A DNA stretch of 35,239 nucleotides from Actinomycetota bacterium. Lineage in GTDB: Bacteria; Actinomycetota; Thermoleophilia; Gaiellales; Gaiellaceae. Location: contig JAIBJP010000001.1 in the NCBI GenBank assembly GCA_020029625.1, positions 1 through 35,239 on the forward strand, written 5' to 3'. Below are positions 15,012 through 22,877 of the stretch, one piece after another; within the stretch, counting starts at the first letter, position 1; every line of letters begins with the position of its first letter. The position numbers were made by a program, and so were the translations under genes. The notes under the pieces are model-generated. The model saw only the letters and a list, made by a program, of their open reading frames with translations, ran no database searches and was not told where the DNA came from.

Positions 15012-16479
15012 CGTGCGACTTCGCATCTTCATCGCGTTGCTCTTGAGCGTTCTCCCGATCGTCGGTTGCGGATCGGGCAGCGCGTCAGGACCTGCCGGCG
15101 CGTCGGTTGCACCGGCGAGCTCCGAGCTCTTCCTCACGATCGACACGAGCTTTGAATCGGACCAGTGGCAGGCGGTTCTAAGGCTTCTTTCGAAGTTCCC
15201 GGACGGAGACAAGGGCCTCGACTTCCTCTTCAAACAGCTGAGCGACCAGGGAATCGACTTCGAGCGCGACGTCAGGCCCGCCCTCGGGCCGGAAACGGAC
15301 ATCGTCGGCCTCGATCTCTCCGGCGAGCGCCAGTTCGTCGGTCTCACGAAGCCCGAGGATCCCCAAAAGTTGAAAGATCTCCTGGCGAAGTCCGACCAGC
15401 CGGTCGTCACTCGCGAGATCGAAGGCTGGACAGCTTTCGCCGACAGCGAGGCGATCCTCGATCGCTTCGAGCAAGAGGGAACAGAGGGCGCGCTTGCCGG
15501 TTCCGACGACTTCAACGACGCGTTCCGTGAGGTCGGGGATCCGGCCCTCGCGCGGCTCTACCTGAACGGAGCCGCGCTGCAGGAGAGCCTCCAGCACGAA
15601 GAGAGATTGCCACCCGGGGCCCTCGCCGCGCTCCTGCCGGGGGGCAAGGTCCCTTCGATCGCGCTCTCGGTCGAGGCCGATGAAAACGGTGTCCGCCTCC
15701 AGGGGGCCGCGAAACTCGCCGGCGACCATGGCGGCCTGGTGGCCGAGCCCTTCAAGGCCGAGCTGCCGAACAGAGTTCCCGCCGGGGCAGTCGTCTACAT
15801 CGGCTTCAACGACCTGGAGGGCCAGCTGTCCGCGTTGAAGGAGTTCTTGGCTCAGGTCAGGCCGGACTTCGACCGGGATCTCGCGCGCGTGGAAGCCGAG
15901 CTCGGGCTTTCACTCGAGGCAGATGTCTTTCCGCTTTTTTCCGACGAGAGCGCGCTCTACATCCGCCCGGGATTGCTGATCCCGGAAGTGACGCTGGTTA
16001 CGCAGGTGGATGACGAAAACATGGCGCTCGGGACGATGGAGAAGCTCATCTTCGAGCTGCGAACGCGTGTCGGTCTCGTCGAGCCGCCGGAGAAGGTCGA
16101 GATCGCCGGCGTGCCGGTGGTCGAAAGTCGCGTGAAGGGAGCCCCCGTCGCCGTTTACTACGCCGCCTTCGACGGCCAGCTCGTTGTGACGACCTCTCGC
16201 GACGGTGTCGCCGCGCTTCGCGAGGGCGACAACCGACTCGCGGACGACCCTGACTTTCGCGATGCCCTCGAAGCCGCCGATGTGCCCGACGAGACGACAG
16301 GCTTCGCTTACGTGAACCTCAAGGACGCTGTGGCAAATCTTCTCGGCTTCGCCGAGATGGGCGGGGCCACGCTGCCTCCCGAGCTGCAGGCGAACCTCGA
16401 GCCGCTCGACCAGCTCGTGTTCTACGGCTCGAAGGACGGGCGTACGCTCAAGTTCGCGGGCTTTTTCGGCGTCGACTAG
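15004..16479 (+). CDS. DUF3352 lipoprotein
   Basis: 491 residues. The N-terminus is a lipoprotein signal: a short basic start, a hydrophobic core (IFIALLLSVLPIVG) and a lipobox ending in Cys22 (PIVGC), followed by a Gly/Ser/Ala-rich tether. The rest is an exported, mixed alpha/beta protein with the DUF3352 pattern (ASSELFLTIDTSFESDQWQA near the front, FAYVNLKDAVANLLGFAEM and LEPLDQLVFYGSKDGRTLKF at the end). The function of the family is unknown. It should be processed by the Lgt encoded at 2699. It overlaps gpsA by 8 bp, so it is translated from the same message. Product naming is by domain only. Confidence 0.82.
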   Translation: MNSVRLRIFIALLLSVLPIVGCGSGSASGPAGASVAPASSELFLTIDTSFESDQWQAVLRLLSKFPDGDKGLDFLFKQLSDQGIDFERDVRPALGPETDIVGLDLSGERQFVGLTKPEDPQKLKDLLAKSDQPVVTREIEGWTAFADSEAILDRFEQEGTEGALAGSDDFNDAFREVGDPALARLYLNGAALQESLQHEERLPPGALAALLPGGKVPSIALSVEADENGVRLQGAAKLAGDHGGLVAEPFKAELPNRVPAGAVVYIGFNDLEGQLSALKEFLAQVRPDFDRDLARVEAELGLSLEADVFPLFSDESALYIRPGLLIPEVTLVTQVDDENMALGTMEKLIFELRTRVGLVEPPEKVEIAGVPVVESRVKGAPVAVYYAAFDGQLVVTTSRDGVAALREGDNRLADDPDFRDALEAADVPDETTGFAYVNLKDAVANLLGFAEMGGATLPPELQANLEPLDQLVFYGSKDGRTLKFAGFFGVD

Positions 16480-16491
16480 CCTTCGCCTTCG

Positions 16492-17745
16492 ATGTCCGCC
16501 AGAAGCTTCCTCTTCACGTCCGAGTCCGTCACCGAAGGCCATCCGGACAAGGTGGCCGACCAGGTCTCCGACGCCGTCCTCGACGCCGTCCTCGCTGACG
16601 ACGCCAACGGCAGGGTGGCTTGCGAGACCCTTGTCACGACCGGCCTCGTGATCGTCGCCGGCGAGATCACCACCGAAACCTACGTAGACATTCCGCGCCT
16701 CGTCCGGAGCCGGATCAAGCAGATCGGCTACGACCGCGCCAAGTACGGGTTCGACGCGGATACCTGCGGCGTCATGGTGGCGATCGACGAGCAGTCTCCC
16801 GACATCGCGCTGGGCGTCGACACGTCCTACGAGGTCCAGCACGACCCCGGCGACGATGACCCGCTCGACCGGGCCGGCGCTGGTGATCAGGGGATGATGT
16901 TCGGCTTCGCCTGCATCGAGACGGAGGAGCTCATGCCGCTCCCGATCATGCTCGCTCACCGGATCTGCAGGCGCCTGTCCGAGGTGCGGAAGGCGGAGAT
17001 CCTCCCGTACCTGCGTCCGGACGGAAAGGCGCAGGTGACGATCCGGTACGAGATCGACGAGCACGGCCACCAGCGGCCCGTGGAGATCGCCCGCGTGCTC
17101 GTCTCGACCCAGCATCGCGACGGCCTCGACGCCGACGCTCTGATCAAGCCGGACGTCATCGAGCACGTCCTCCATCCGATTCTCCCTCGCGAGCTCTACG
17201 ACGAGCGGCGCTTCGAGGAGCGCGACTTCGTGCTCGTCAACCCGACGGGCAAGTTCGTGACCGGAGGCCCGATGGGAGACACCGGGTTGACCGGGCGCAA
17301 GATCATCGTCGACACCTACGGGGGGATGGCCCGCCACGGCGGAGGCGCTTTCTCCGGCAAGGATCCGACGAAGGTGGACCGGTCGGCCGCCTATGCGGCG
17401 CGGTACGTGGCAAAGAACCTCGTCTCCGCGGGCCTGGCCGACCGTGTCGAGCTGCAGGTGGCCTATGCGATCGGCGTCGCCCATCCGGTCTCCATCGAGG
17501 TGGACTGCTTCGGGACCGAGCGCGTGCCGCTGGGAAAGATCGAGGAGCTCGTCCGCGAGCATTTCGACCTGCGGCCCGGAGCCATCCTCCGTGACCTCGA
17601 CCTGCTACGGCCGATCTATGCGAAGACGGCGGCCTATGGCCATTTCGGCCGCTCCGACCACGATTTCACCTGGGAGCGGACCGACAAAGCCGAGGAATTG
17701 CGCGTCGCAGCGGGCCTCACGGCTGAGGTTCCAGCCGCTTCCTGA
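16492..17745 (+). CDS. metK: S-adenosylmethionine synthetase
   Basis: 417 residues. It makes S-adenosylmethionine from methionine and ATP as a tetramer. Signatures: FTSESVTEGHPDKVADQVSD at the N-terminus (with the catalytic His in GHPDK), GAGDQGMMFGFA near residue 126, then ILPYLRPDGKAQVTIRY, FVTGGPMGDTGLTGRKIIVD and the P-loop-like GGGAFSGKDPTKVDRSAAY. Only 12 nt separate it from the upstream lipoprotein gene, so there is no space for a SAM riboswitch. The order metK-priA-def-fmt is common in actinobacteria. Here a DUF4230 gene and a minus-strand regulator are interposed. Confidence 0.97.
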   Translation: MSARSFLFTSESVTEGHPDKVADQVSDAVLDAVLADDANGRVACETLVTTGLVIVAGEITTETYVDIPRLVRSRIKQIGYDRAKYGFDADTCGVMVAIDEQSPDIALGVDTSYEVQHDPGDDDPLDRAGAGDQGMMFGFACIETEELMPLPIMLAHRICRRLSEVRKAEILPYLRPDGKAQVTIRYEIDEHGHQRPVEIARVLVSTQHRDGLDADALIKPDVIEHVLHPILPRELYDERRFEERDFVLVNPTGKFVTGGPMGDTGLTGRKIIVDTYGGMARHGGGAFSGKDPTKVDRSAAYAARYVAKNLVSAGLADRVELQVAYAIGVAHPVSIEVDCFGTERVPLGKIEELVREHFDLRPGAILRDLDLLRPIYAKTAAYGHFGRSDHDFTWERTDKAEELRVAAGLTAEVPAAS

Positions 17746-17765
17746 ACGGGTAGAACCCAGGAATC

Positions 17766-18479
17766 ATGGCGATTGTCACGCCCGAGCGCAGGCGCGCGGA
17801 GCCTCCTCCGCCTACACCCCCGCAGTACGAGCCTCCCCGCCAGCGGCGCGAGGTCCCTTGGGGCCTGATCACGCTGGGCATCCTCGTCATCGCCATCTTC
17901 GGAGGCGTGAGCTGGGTCAGGGGTGTGATCCCGGACTTCCATAACCCGTTCGCCGAGACGACCGTCGACCGAAGCGGCCCGGCCGTTCTCAAGTCGATTC
18001 AGGATCTGAACGAGTACCACGCCGCCACCGGCAACTTCCAGCAGATCGTCGACCTGAGGAAGAGCAGTGCGCTGCCAGATTCGATTCTCGGCGAGCGTAC
18101 GCTTTTCGTCGCGGTCGGCTCGGTAGACGCGATCGTCGATTTCACCGAGGTCGGGCGCGGCGCAGTTCAGGTCTCCGACGACCGGCGGTCAGCCACGATT
18201 ACGCTCCCGCGTCCGCGGCTTTCCGACGCCCAGGTCGATGTCGGGAAAAGCTACGTCTACGACCGTGACAAGGGACTCTTCAACCAGATCGGCTCGCTCT
18301 TCGGGAGCACCACAGACGACCAGCGGCAGCTCTACACGCTTGCGCAACAGAGGATCCACGCAGCCGCGCAAAACGGCGCGGGTCTCGTCCCACGCGCCGA
18401 GGACAACACGCGCAAGATGCTCCAAAGCCTCCTTCGCGCACTGGGTTTCACCAGCGTCGCAGTGAATTTCCAGCCCTAG
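17766..18479 (+). CDS. DUF4230 membrane-anchored protein
   Basis: 237 residues. A proline- and arginine-rich cytosolic N-terminus (about 1-31) is followed by one transmembrane helix (WGLITLGILVIAIFGGVSWV, about 32-51) and an extracytoplasmic DUF4230 domain. Typical parts are VLKSIQDLNEYHAATGNFQQ, ILGERTLFVAVGSVDAIVDF, RSATITLPRPRLSDAQVD and TRKMLQSLLRALGFTSVAVN at the end. The family has no known biochemical role. It lies 20 nt after metK. A family 2 palindromic half element begins directly at its stop codon and separates it from the convergent regulator gene. Confidence 0.85.
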   Translation: MAIVTPERRRAEPPPPTPPQYEPPRQRREVPWGLITLGILVIAIFGGVSWVRGVIPDFHNPFAETTVDRSGPAVLKSIQDLNEYHAATGNFQQIVDLRKSSALPDSILGERTLFVAVGSVDAIVDFTEVGRGAVQVSDDRRSATITLPRPRLSDAQVDVGKSYVYDRDKGLFNQIGSLFGSTTDDQRQLYTLAQQRIHAAAQNGAGLVPRAEDNTRKMLQSLLRALGFTSVAVNFQP

Positions 18480-18558
18480 CCTCCTGGTCGGTGCGGCAAT
18501 AAGCCGGGCGAAGCCCGGCTTCGCTCGCGCCTGACGACCCAGGACGTTTGGGATGTCC
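18480..18558. repeat. Family 2 palindromic element, half copy, between convergent genes
   Basis: This 79-bp stretch fills the gap between two convergent stop codons. It aligns with the left half of the copy at 32171: CTCCTGG near the edge, the shared block GGCGAAGCCCGGCT, then CGCCTGAC and GGATG at similar spacing. The right half is missing, or has decayed inside the regulator gene (GGCCGT near 18568 resembles the next block). It starts directly after the DUF4230 stop. Confidence 0.8.
18501..18521. terminator. Perfect hairpin, candidate bidirectional terminator
   Basis: AAGCCGGGC, loop GAA, GCCCGGCTT: nine perfect pairs between the convergent DUF4230 and DtxR-like genes, inside the family 2 half element. 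The position fits a terminator for both genes, but there is no U-tract on either side, so intrinsic termination is uncertain. Confidence 0.5.
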
Positions 18559-19242
18559 CTACGCGGCTGGCCGTACGAATAGGCCGGCGGCGGCCTTCTC
18601 CTCGATCGCGCGCTCGTCGCCGTGCACCTTGAGCGTGAACTGGCCTGCGGCCGGCGCAGCGCGCAGCTCGACGGTCGTTCCCGGTACGAGCCCTGCGTCG
18701 TAGTACCAGTGGAGGAGGGAGCCGTCGTGCTCCGCGAGGCGCACGATCTCGGCCCGCGAGCCCGGCTCGAGGTCGGCGAGCGCCTGCAGCTCGCGGTTCT
18801 CCGCCTGCTCGAAGTCGGTGTCCACGGGCCACCCGTGGGGACAGCGCTCGGGGTCCCCGAGCTGCTTCGCGATGCGCTCGACCATCTCGTCCGTAAACGT
18901 GTTCCCAAGGAGGTCGGCCTGCTCGTGAGCCTCCGCGGCGGTGTAGCCCATGAAGTCCGTCAGAAGGCGCTCGATGATCCTGTGCCTGCGCACGACCCGC
19001 TCGGCCTGCAGGCGGCCTTCCGCGGTCAGGATCGCCTCCTTGTGCTCCCCGCGCTCGATGAGGCCGTCCGCCTCGAGCCGTTTCAGCATCTCGCCCGCAG
19101 AGGCGCGGGAGACCCCCAGCATGTCCGCCACGCGGACGGCCAGAGTGGACGCGCCCTTCGTGTCGGGGCGGTATTCCCCAATGGGGAAAGCTAGGAAATA
19201 GATCGTCTCGAGGTAGTCGTCTACCGAGTGTCCCGCCGCCAT
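18559..19242 (-). CDS. DtxR/MntR-family transcriptional regulator with altered metal site
   Basis: 227 residues. An N-terminal winged helix (LAVRVADMLGVSRASAGEML, about 34-53) is followed by a dimerisation and metal-binding domain (about 75-145) and a C-terminal FeoA/SH3-like domain (PGSRAEIVRLAEHDGSLL and LVPGTTVEL). Family members repress metal uptake genes when Mn or Fe is bound. Compared with MntR as I recall it, Asp9, Glu12, His87 and Asp110 fill ligand positions. The usual Glu-His pair of the A-x-x-x-E-H motif is Gly113-Asn114 here (HEQADLLGNTFTD), so metal sensing may be changed. CPHGWPVD is the normal family motif. The gene is divergent from priA. Confidence 0.9.
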   Translation of the reverse strand: MAAGHSVDDYLETIYFLAFPIGEYRPDTKGASTLAVRVADMLGVSRASAGEMLKRLEADGLIERGEHKEAILTAEGRLQAERVVRRHRIIERLLTDFMGYTAAEAHEQADLLGNTFTDEMVERIAKQLGDPERCPHGWPVDTDFEQAENRELQALADLEPGSRAEIVRLAEHDGSLLHWYYDAGLVPGTTVELRAAPAAGQFTLKVHGDERAIEEKAAAGLFVRPAA

Positions 19243-19260
19243 CTCAGGGACAATCCTAGT

Positions 19261-21198
19261 TTGCCTCCGTCCAAGTTCGCCTCTGTGTATCCGCTCGTCA
19301 CCGCACGTGCCCTGGCGCGGCCTTTCACGTATCTCGCAGACGGGCTCGAGAAGGGCTCCGTCGTCACCGTGCCGTTCGGGCGTGCACGCCGCCGGGGCGT
19401 GGTCGTCGGCCTCGGCGACGAGGCTCCGGCAGAGGTTGAGCCCGTCGCCGTCGAGCGCGTCCTGGGCGCGATTCCTCCTCCGCTCGTGGATCTGGCGCTC
19501 TGGCTGGCGGATTACTACGGCTCCACTCCCGCGCGCGCCCTGTCGCTCGTCGCGCCCCTCACCCGGGCGCGTCGTGGGGAGATGCGCGCCCGTGCGGCCG
19601 ATCTGCCGGGAGAGCCTGCGCCTGCCGCGCTCACGGATGAACAGGAACGAGCCCTGGCGACGATCACGGGCGCGCTCGACGGCGCAGGAGGCGCCTTCCT
19701 CCTCCACGGGGCGACGGGGAGCGGGAAAACCGAGGTTTACCTCCGCGCCTGCGCCGCGGCTCTCGAGCGCGGGCGAGGAGCGATCGTGCTGGTGCCCGAG
19801 ATCGCGCTCACGCCGCAGGCCCTCGGGCGGTTCCGGGCGCGCTTCGGCGAGCGCGTGGCCCTCCTCCATTCGGGCCTGACTGAAGCAGAGCGCCGAGACG
19901 AACGGGAGCGCATCTCAACCGGGCAGGCCCGAGTTGTCGTCGGCGCCCGCTCGGCAATCTTCGCGCCGGTGGCCGGCCTCGGCCTCATCTGCGTGGACGA
20001 GGAGCACGATCCCTCCTACAAGCAGGAGTCCGACCCTCGCTACGACGCTCGTACCGTCGCGGCGAAGCGCGCCGCGCTCGAGGAGGCAGTGGCGATCTTC
20101 GGCAGCGCCACGCCGCGTCCTGAGAGCTGGCAGGCGCTCGAGCGGCTCGAGCTCGGCGGTCGGCTGGGGAGGCGACTCCCGTCCGTTCGTGTGGTCGACC
20201 TGCGCCGCGAGGCCGGGTATCCGCTCTCCGCACCGCTCCTCGCCGAGCTCGGCGCGATTGCCGACGGAGGTGGCAAGGCGATCCTTCTCCTCAACCGCCG
20301 CGGAATCGCTCCGGCGATCCATTGCCGCGCCTGCGGAGCCACGCGCCGCTGCGAGAGCTGCGACGTGGCGCTGACTCTGCACGGGGACGGGCTACTCCAC
20401 TGCCACCATTGCGGCCGCCGCGCGGCCAAGCCCGCGCTTTGTCCCGACTGCGGCTCGCCGGAGCTCGCCCGCCTCGGAGCGGGCACCGAGCGGCTCGAGG
20501 CCGAGCTCGCCGCCCAGGTTCCCGAGCTCGAGCTCTTCCGCCTCGACGCGGACGCGGTGGCCAAGCCCGCTGTCTTGGCCGAGACGCTCGCGCGCTTTGC
20601 GGCTGCGGACCGGGCCGTCCTCCTGGGCACGCAGATGGTGGCGAAGGGCCACCACTTCGAGGGTGTCTCGCTCGCCGCGGTGGTGGACGCGGACACCGGG
20701 ATGGCACTCCCCGACTTCCGCGCTGAGGAGCGCACCTTCCAGCTCGTCACTCAACTGGCCGGGCGGAGCGGTCGTGACGCTCCCGGCCGCGTGATCGTCC
20801 AGACCTACCAGCCCGACTCGCGGCCGGTTGCGCTGGCCGCCCGGCACGCCGTGGAGGAGTTCCTGGCAGGGGAGCTCGAGCGCAGGCGGGAGCTGGGCTA
20901 CCCGCCGTTCCGACACCTCCTCCGTATCGTCGTCTCGGGGCCTGACGCAGGAGGCCCAAACGCGGTGCTCGGCGAGCTGCGGGCGGAGCTCGAGCGGGCC
21001 GGGGGAGAGGCAGAGCTCCTGGGGCCTGCTCCACTGCTCCGACTACGCGGCCGCCACCGGGCTCAACTTCTGGCGAAAACGGGCAGTCCGCGGCCCCTGG
21101 CGGCGCTCGCGGGCCGGCTGCTCAGTGCTGCGGCGCCGGCCATGCGCAAGGACGACCTGAGCGCCTCGGTCGACGTCGACCCGCAAGGCCTTTCCTAG
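19261..21198 (+). CDS. priA: Primosomal protein N' (replication restart helicase PriA)
   Basis: 645 residues from the TTG at 19261. PriA binds stalled forks and reloads the replicative helicase. An N-terminal DNA-binding region (FASVYPLVTARALARPFTYL) is followed by the Walker A GATGSGKTEVYLRAC near residue 155, the DEEHDPSYKQ motif II, SATPRPESW, the zinc-binding cysteine cluster CRACGATRRCESC and CHHCGRR and CPDCGS, then GTQMVAKGHHFEGVSLAAVV and the LAGRSGRDAPGRVIVQTYQP motif VI. Unlike the degenerate PriA of some actinobacteria, the ATPase motifs are intact. GTG starts at 19228 (overlapping the divergent gene) and 19285 are alternatives. Confidence 0.93.
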   Translation: MPPSKFASVYPLVTARALARPFTYLADGLEKGSVVTVPFGRARRRGVVVGLGDEAPAEVEPVAVERVLGAIPPPLVDLALWLADYYGSTPARALSLVAPLTRARRGEMRARAADLPGEPAPAALTDEQERALATITGALDGAGGAFLLHGATGSGKTEVYLRACAAALERGRGAIVLVPEIALTPQALGRFRARFGERVALLHSGLTEAERRDERERISTGQARVVVGARSAIFAPVAGLGLICVDEEHDPSYKQESDPRYDARTVAAKRAALEEAVAIFGSATPRPESWQALERLELGGRLGRRLPSVRVVDLRREAGYPLSAPLLAELGAIADGGGKAILLLNRRGIAPAIHCRACGATRRCESCDVALTLHGDGLLHCHHCGRRAAKPALCPDCGSPELARLGAGTERLEAELAAQVPELELFRLDADAVAKPAVLAETLARFAAADRAVLLGTQMVAKGHHFEGVSLAAVVDADTGMALPDFRAEERTFQLVTQLAGRSGRDAPGRVIVQTYQPDSRPVALAARHAVEEFLAGELERRRELGYPPFRHLLRIVVSGPDAGGPNAVLGELRAELERAGGEAELLGPAPLLRLRGRHRAQLLAKTGSPRPLAALAGRLLSAAAPAMRKDDLSASVDVDPQGLS

Positions 21199-21317
21199 GA
21201 GGGCTCGGCGAAGCAAAGTCTGTGCCGTCGGAGCCGCATGGTCGGCCCGCTGCGAAAGCACCGCGGTCGGCCCTGTGTAGGTAGAACACGGGTTCGCCCT
21301 CGATAAACTTCGCCCCG
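21199..21317. other. Short gap between priA and def with weak inverted and direct repeats
   Basis: These 119 bp hold no gene I can support. GAGGGC directly after the priA stop (21199-21204) is mirrored by GCCCTC at 21296-21301, and GGTCGGCCC occurs twice inside. This may be a decayed palindrome like those elsewhere in the window, but pairing between the outer and central parts is poor. It may also carry the def promoter. No clear -10 or -35 was found. Confidence 0.3.
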
Positions 21318-21899
21318 ATGGGTGAGGTCGAAGGGCAGATTCGAAGCGAGGAGCTCGACGCCGAGCGTGAAGCCCGGCGTCGGGCCGCGCTTGCCCTCGT
21401 TCGCCAGTATCCGGATCCGGTTCTGCGGATGAAGGCGAATGAGGTGGGCGATTTCGACGAGTCGGTCACCGGGCTCGTCGAGCGCATGACCTTGCTCATG
21501 GACGAAGCGCGCGGCGTCGGTCTCGCGGCCCCCCAGCTCGGCGTTCTCAGGCGGATTCTCATCTACCGGAAGGCCGAGGAGGAGCCGGTGGTCGCGCTCG
21601 TCAACCCGCGGGTCGTGTCCACGGACGAAGAGGTCGAGGCGGCCGACGAGGGTTGCCTCTCGCTCGGCGCAGCCACCGTCGTCGTCGAGGTCGAGCGTCC
21701 GACGGCCCTCAAGATCGAAGCTTCGTCACCGCAAGGAGAGCCCATCAGCATCGAGGCGGAAGGACTGGAGGCGAGGGTGATCCAGCACGAGCTCGACCAT
21801 CTCGACGGCGTTTTGATCATCGACCGGACGACACCGGAGCAGCGCCGCGCCGCGCTCGCCCAGCTCCGCCCCCAGCCCGTCCTCGGCCCGGTCGGCTGA
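21318..21899 (+). CDS. def: Peptide deformylase
   Basis: 193 residues. It removes the formyl group from the N-terminal methionine of new proteins. All three catalytic motifs are present: GVGLAAPQ (66-73), EGCLS (111-115, with metal ligand Cys113) and QHELDH (156-161, with His157, catalytic Glu158 and His161). An extension of about 22 residues at the N-terminus (GEVEGQIRSEELDAEREARR) precedes the usual start, and in-frame internal starts are possible. It is followed 2 nt later by fmt, the enzyme that adds the formyl group, in the standard def-fmt pair. Confidence 0.96.
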   Translation: MGEVEGQIRSEELDAEREARRRAALALVRQYPDPVLRMKANEVGDFDESVTGLVERMTLLMDEARGVGLAAPQLGVLRRILIYRKAEEEPVVALVNPRVVSTDEEVEAADEGCLSLGAATVVVEVERPTALKIEASSPQGEPISIEAEGLEARVIQHELDHLDGVLIIDRTTPEQRRAALAQLRPQPVLGPVG

Positions 21900-21901
21900 C
21901 C

Positions 21902-22711
21902 TTGAAAATCGCGGTCGCCGCGACCGCGCCCTTCGGGGCAGCGATCCTCGAAGGGCTAGCCGGGCGCGGATACGAGATCGAGCTTCTCCTCACGCGGCCG
22001 GACAAGCCGCAGGGACGAGGGCGCAAGAGGGCCGCCCCACCCGCGAAGGAGAGCGCGAAGCGCTTCGACATTGCAGTCGAGCAGCCCGACCGTCTCACCG
22101 CCTTTCCCGGCGAAGCCCGCGTCGTCGTCATCGCCGGCTACGGCGTCCTCATACCGGAGAAGCTGCTCGCGGAACGTCTCTGGCTGAACGTGCATCCGTC
22201 GCTCCTCCCCCGCTGGCGCGGCGCGGCACCGGTCGAGCGCGCGATCATGGCCGGTGACCGCGAGACCGGCGTGACCATCCACAAGACGACGGGAGATCTG
22301 GACGCCGGGCCGATCGCGGCCCAGCGTCGCTTTCCGATCGGGCCCGAAGACGACTCCTCCATCGTCTTCGGGCGAGCGGCCCAGCTCGGAGTGGAGCTCC
22401 TCGGCGAAGTCTTCGCCGAGCCCACGTTCGTGCCGCAGCCTGATGGCGCGACCTATGCGGACAAGATCACGGGCGCCGACCGGGAGATCGACTGGTCGCG
22501 GCCTCCCGAGGAGACCCTCAACCAGATCCGCGCGCTGGCGCCGCACATCGGTGCGCGGGGGCTCGTCGACGGGCGGCGGCTGCTGGTCTGGCGCGCTCGG
22601 CCGGCGCGGGAGGACTCGCTGCTGGTCGCCGACGGCATCGAGGTGCTCGACGTGCAGCGCGAGGGCGGCAAGCGCATGACCGCGGAGGAGTACCTACGCG
22701 GACGACGGTAA
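21902..22711 (+). CDS. fmt: Methionyl-tRNA formyltransferase
   Basis: 269 residues from the TTG at 21902, shorter than the usual 310. It formylates initiator Met-tRNA using 10-formyltetrahydrofolate. Signatures are the N-terminal KIAVAATAPFGAAILEGLAG, RPDKPQGRGRKRAAPPAKES, VVVIAGYGVLIPEKLL, then LNVHPSLLPRWRGAAPVERA with the folate and catalytic residues, and GDRETGVTIHKTTGDLDAGP. The C-terminal tRNA-binding domain is short (LNQIRALAPHIGARGLVDGR onward). The TTG lies 2 nt after the def stop. A palindromic element starts directly after the fmt stop. Confidence 0.94.
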   Translation: MKIAVAATAPFGAAILEGLAGRGYEIELLLTRPDKPQGRGRKRAAPPAKESAKRFDIAVEQPDRLTAFPGEARVVVIAGYGVLIPEKLLAERLWLNVHPSLLPRWRGAAPVERAIMAGDRETGVTIHKTTGDLDAGPIAAQRRFPIGPEDDSSIVFGRAAQLGVELLGEVFAEPTFVPQPDGATYADKITGADREIDWSRPPEETLNQIRALAPHIGARGLVDGRRLLVWRARPAREDSLLVADGIEVLDVQREGGKRMTAEEYLRGRR

Positions 22712-22877
22712 AGAACTCCATTCAGAATGAGACCTGAGCCGCCTGAATCGCGCTCGGCGGCGCGATGCGGCGTCCTCGGTCGCGTCCGTATTTCATTCAA
22801 TACGAACGCTCCCTGCGTCCTGGCCTCGCACCCCCGATCGCGCCCAGGCGACGAGGCCCCATCCTGAAAGGAGTTCT
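22712..22877. repeat. Family 1 palindromic element, copy C (166 bp), between fmt and rsmB
   Basis: Full-length imperfect palindrome. The arms AGAACTCC (22712-22719) and GGAGTTCT (22870-22877) are exact complements, followed by TTCAG/CTGAA, CCT/AGG, GCCTG/CAGGC and CGCG. The central stem GCGTCCGTATT (22782-22792) and AATACGAACGC (22799-22809) has 10 of 11 pairs and loop TCATTC. It starts directly after the fmt stop and its right end forms the probable translation start region of rsmB. Confidence 0.92.

Noticed and set aside
16480..16491. SAM riboswitch upstream of metK
   Set aside because: Only 12 nt separate metK from the preceding stop codon, far too little for any SAM aptamer.
15910..17562. 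A 550-codon open frame on the minus strand across the DUF3352 gene and metK
   Set aside because: Shadow of metK and its neighbour. The peptide is rich in His, Asp, Arg and Val from reversed codons and has no domain pattern.
2495..22877. Family 1 copies as a CRISPR array or tandem repeat
   Set aside because: The copies are single, kilobases apart, and palindromic over their whole length, with no spacer structure.
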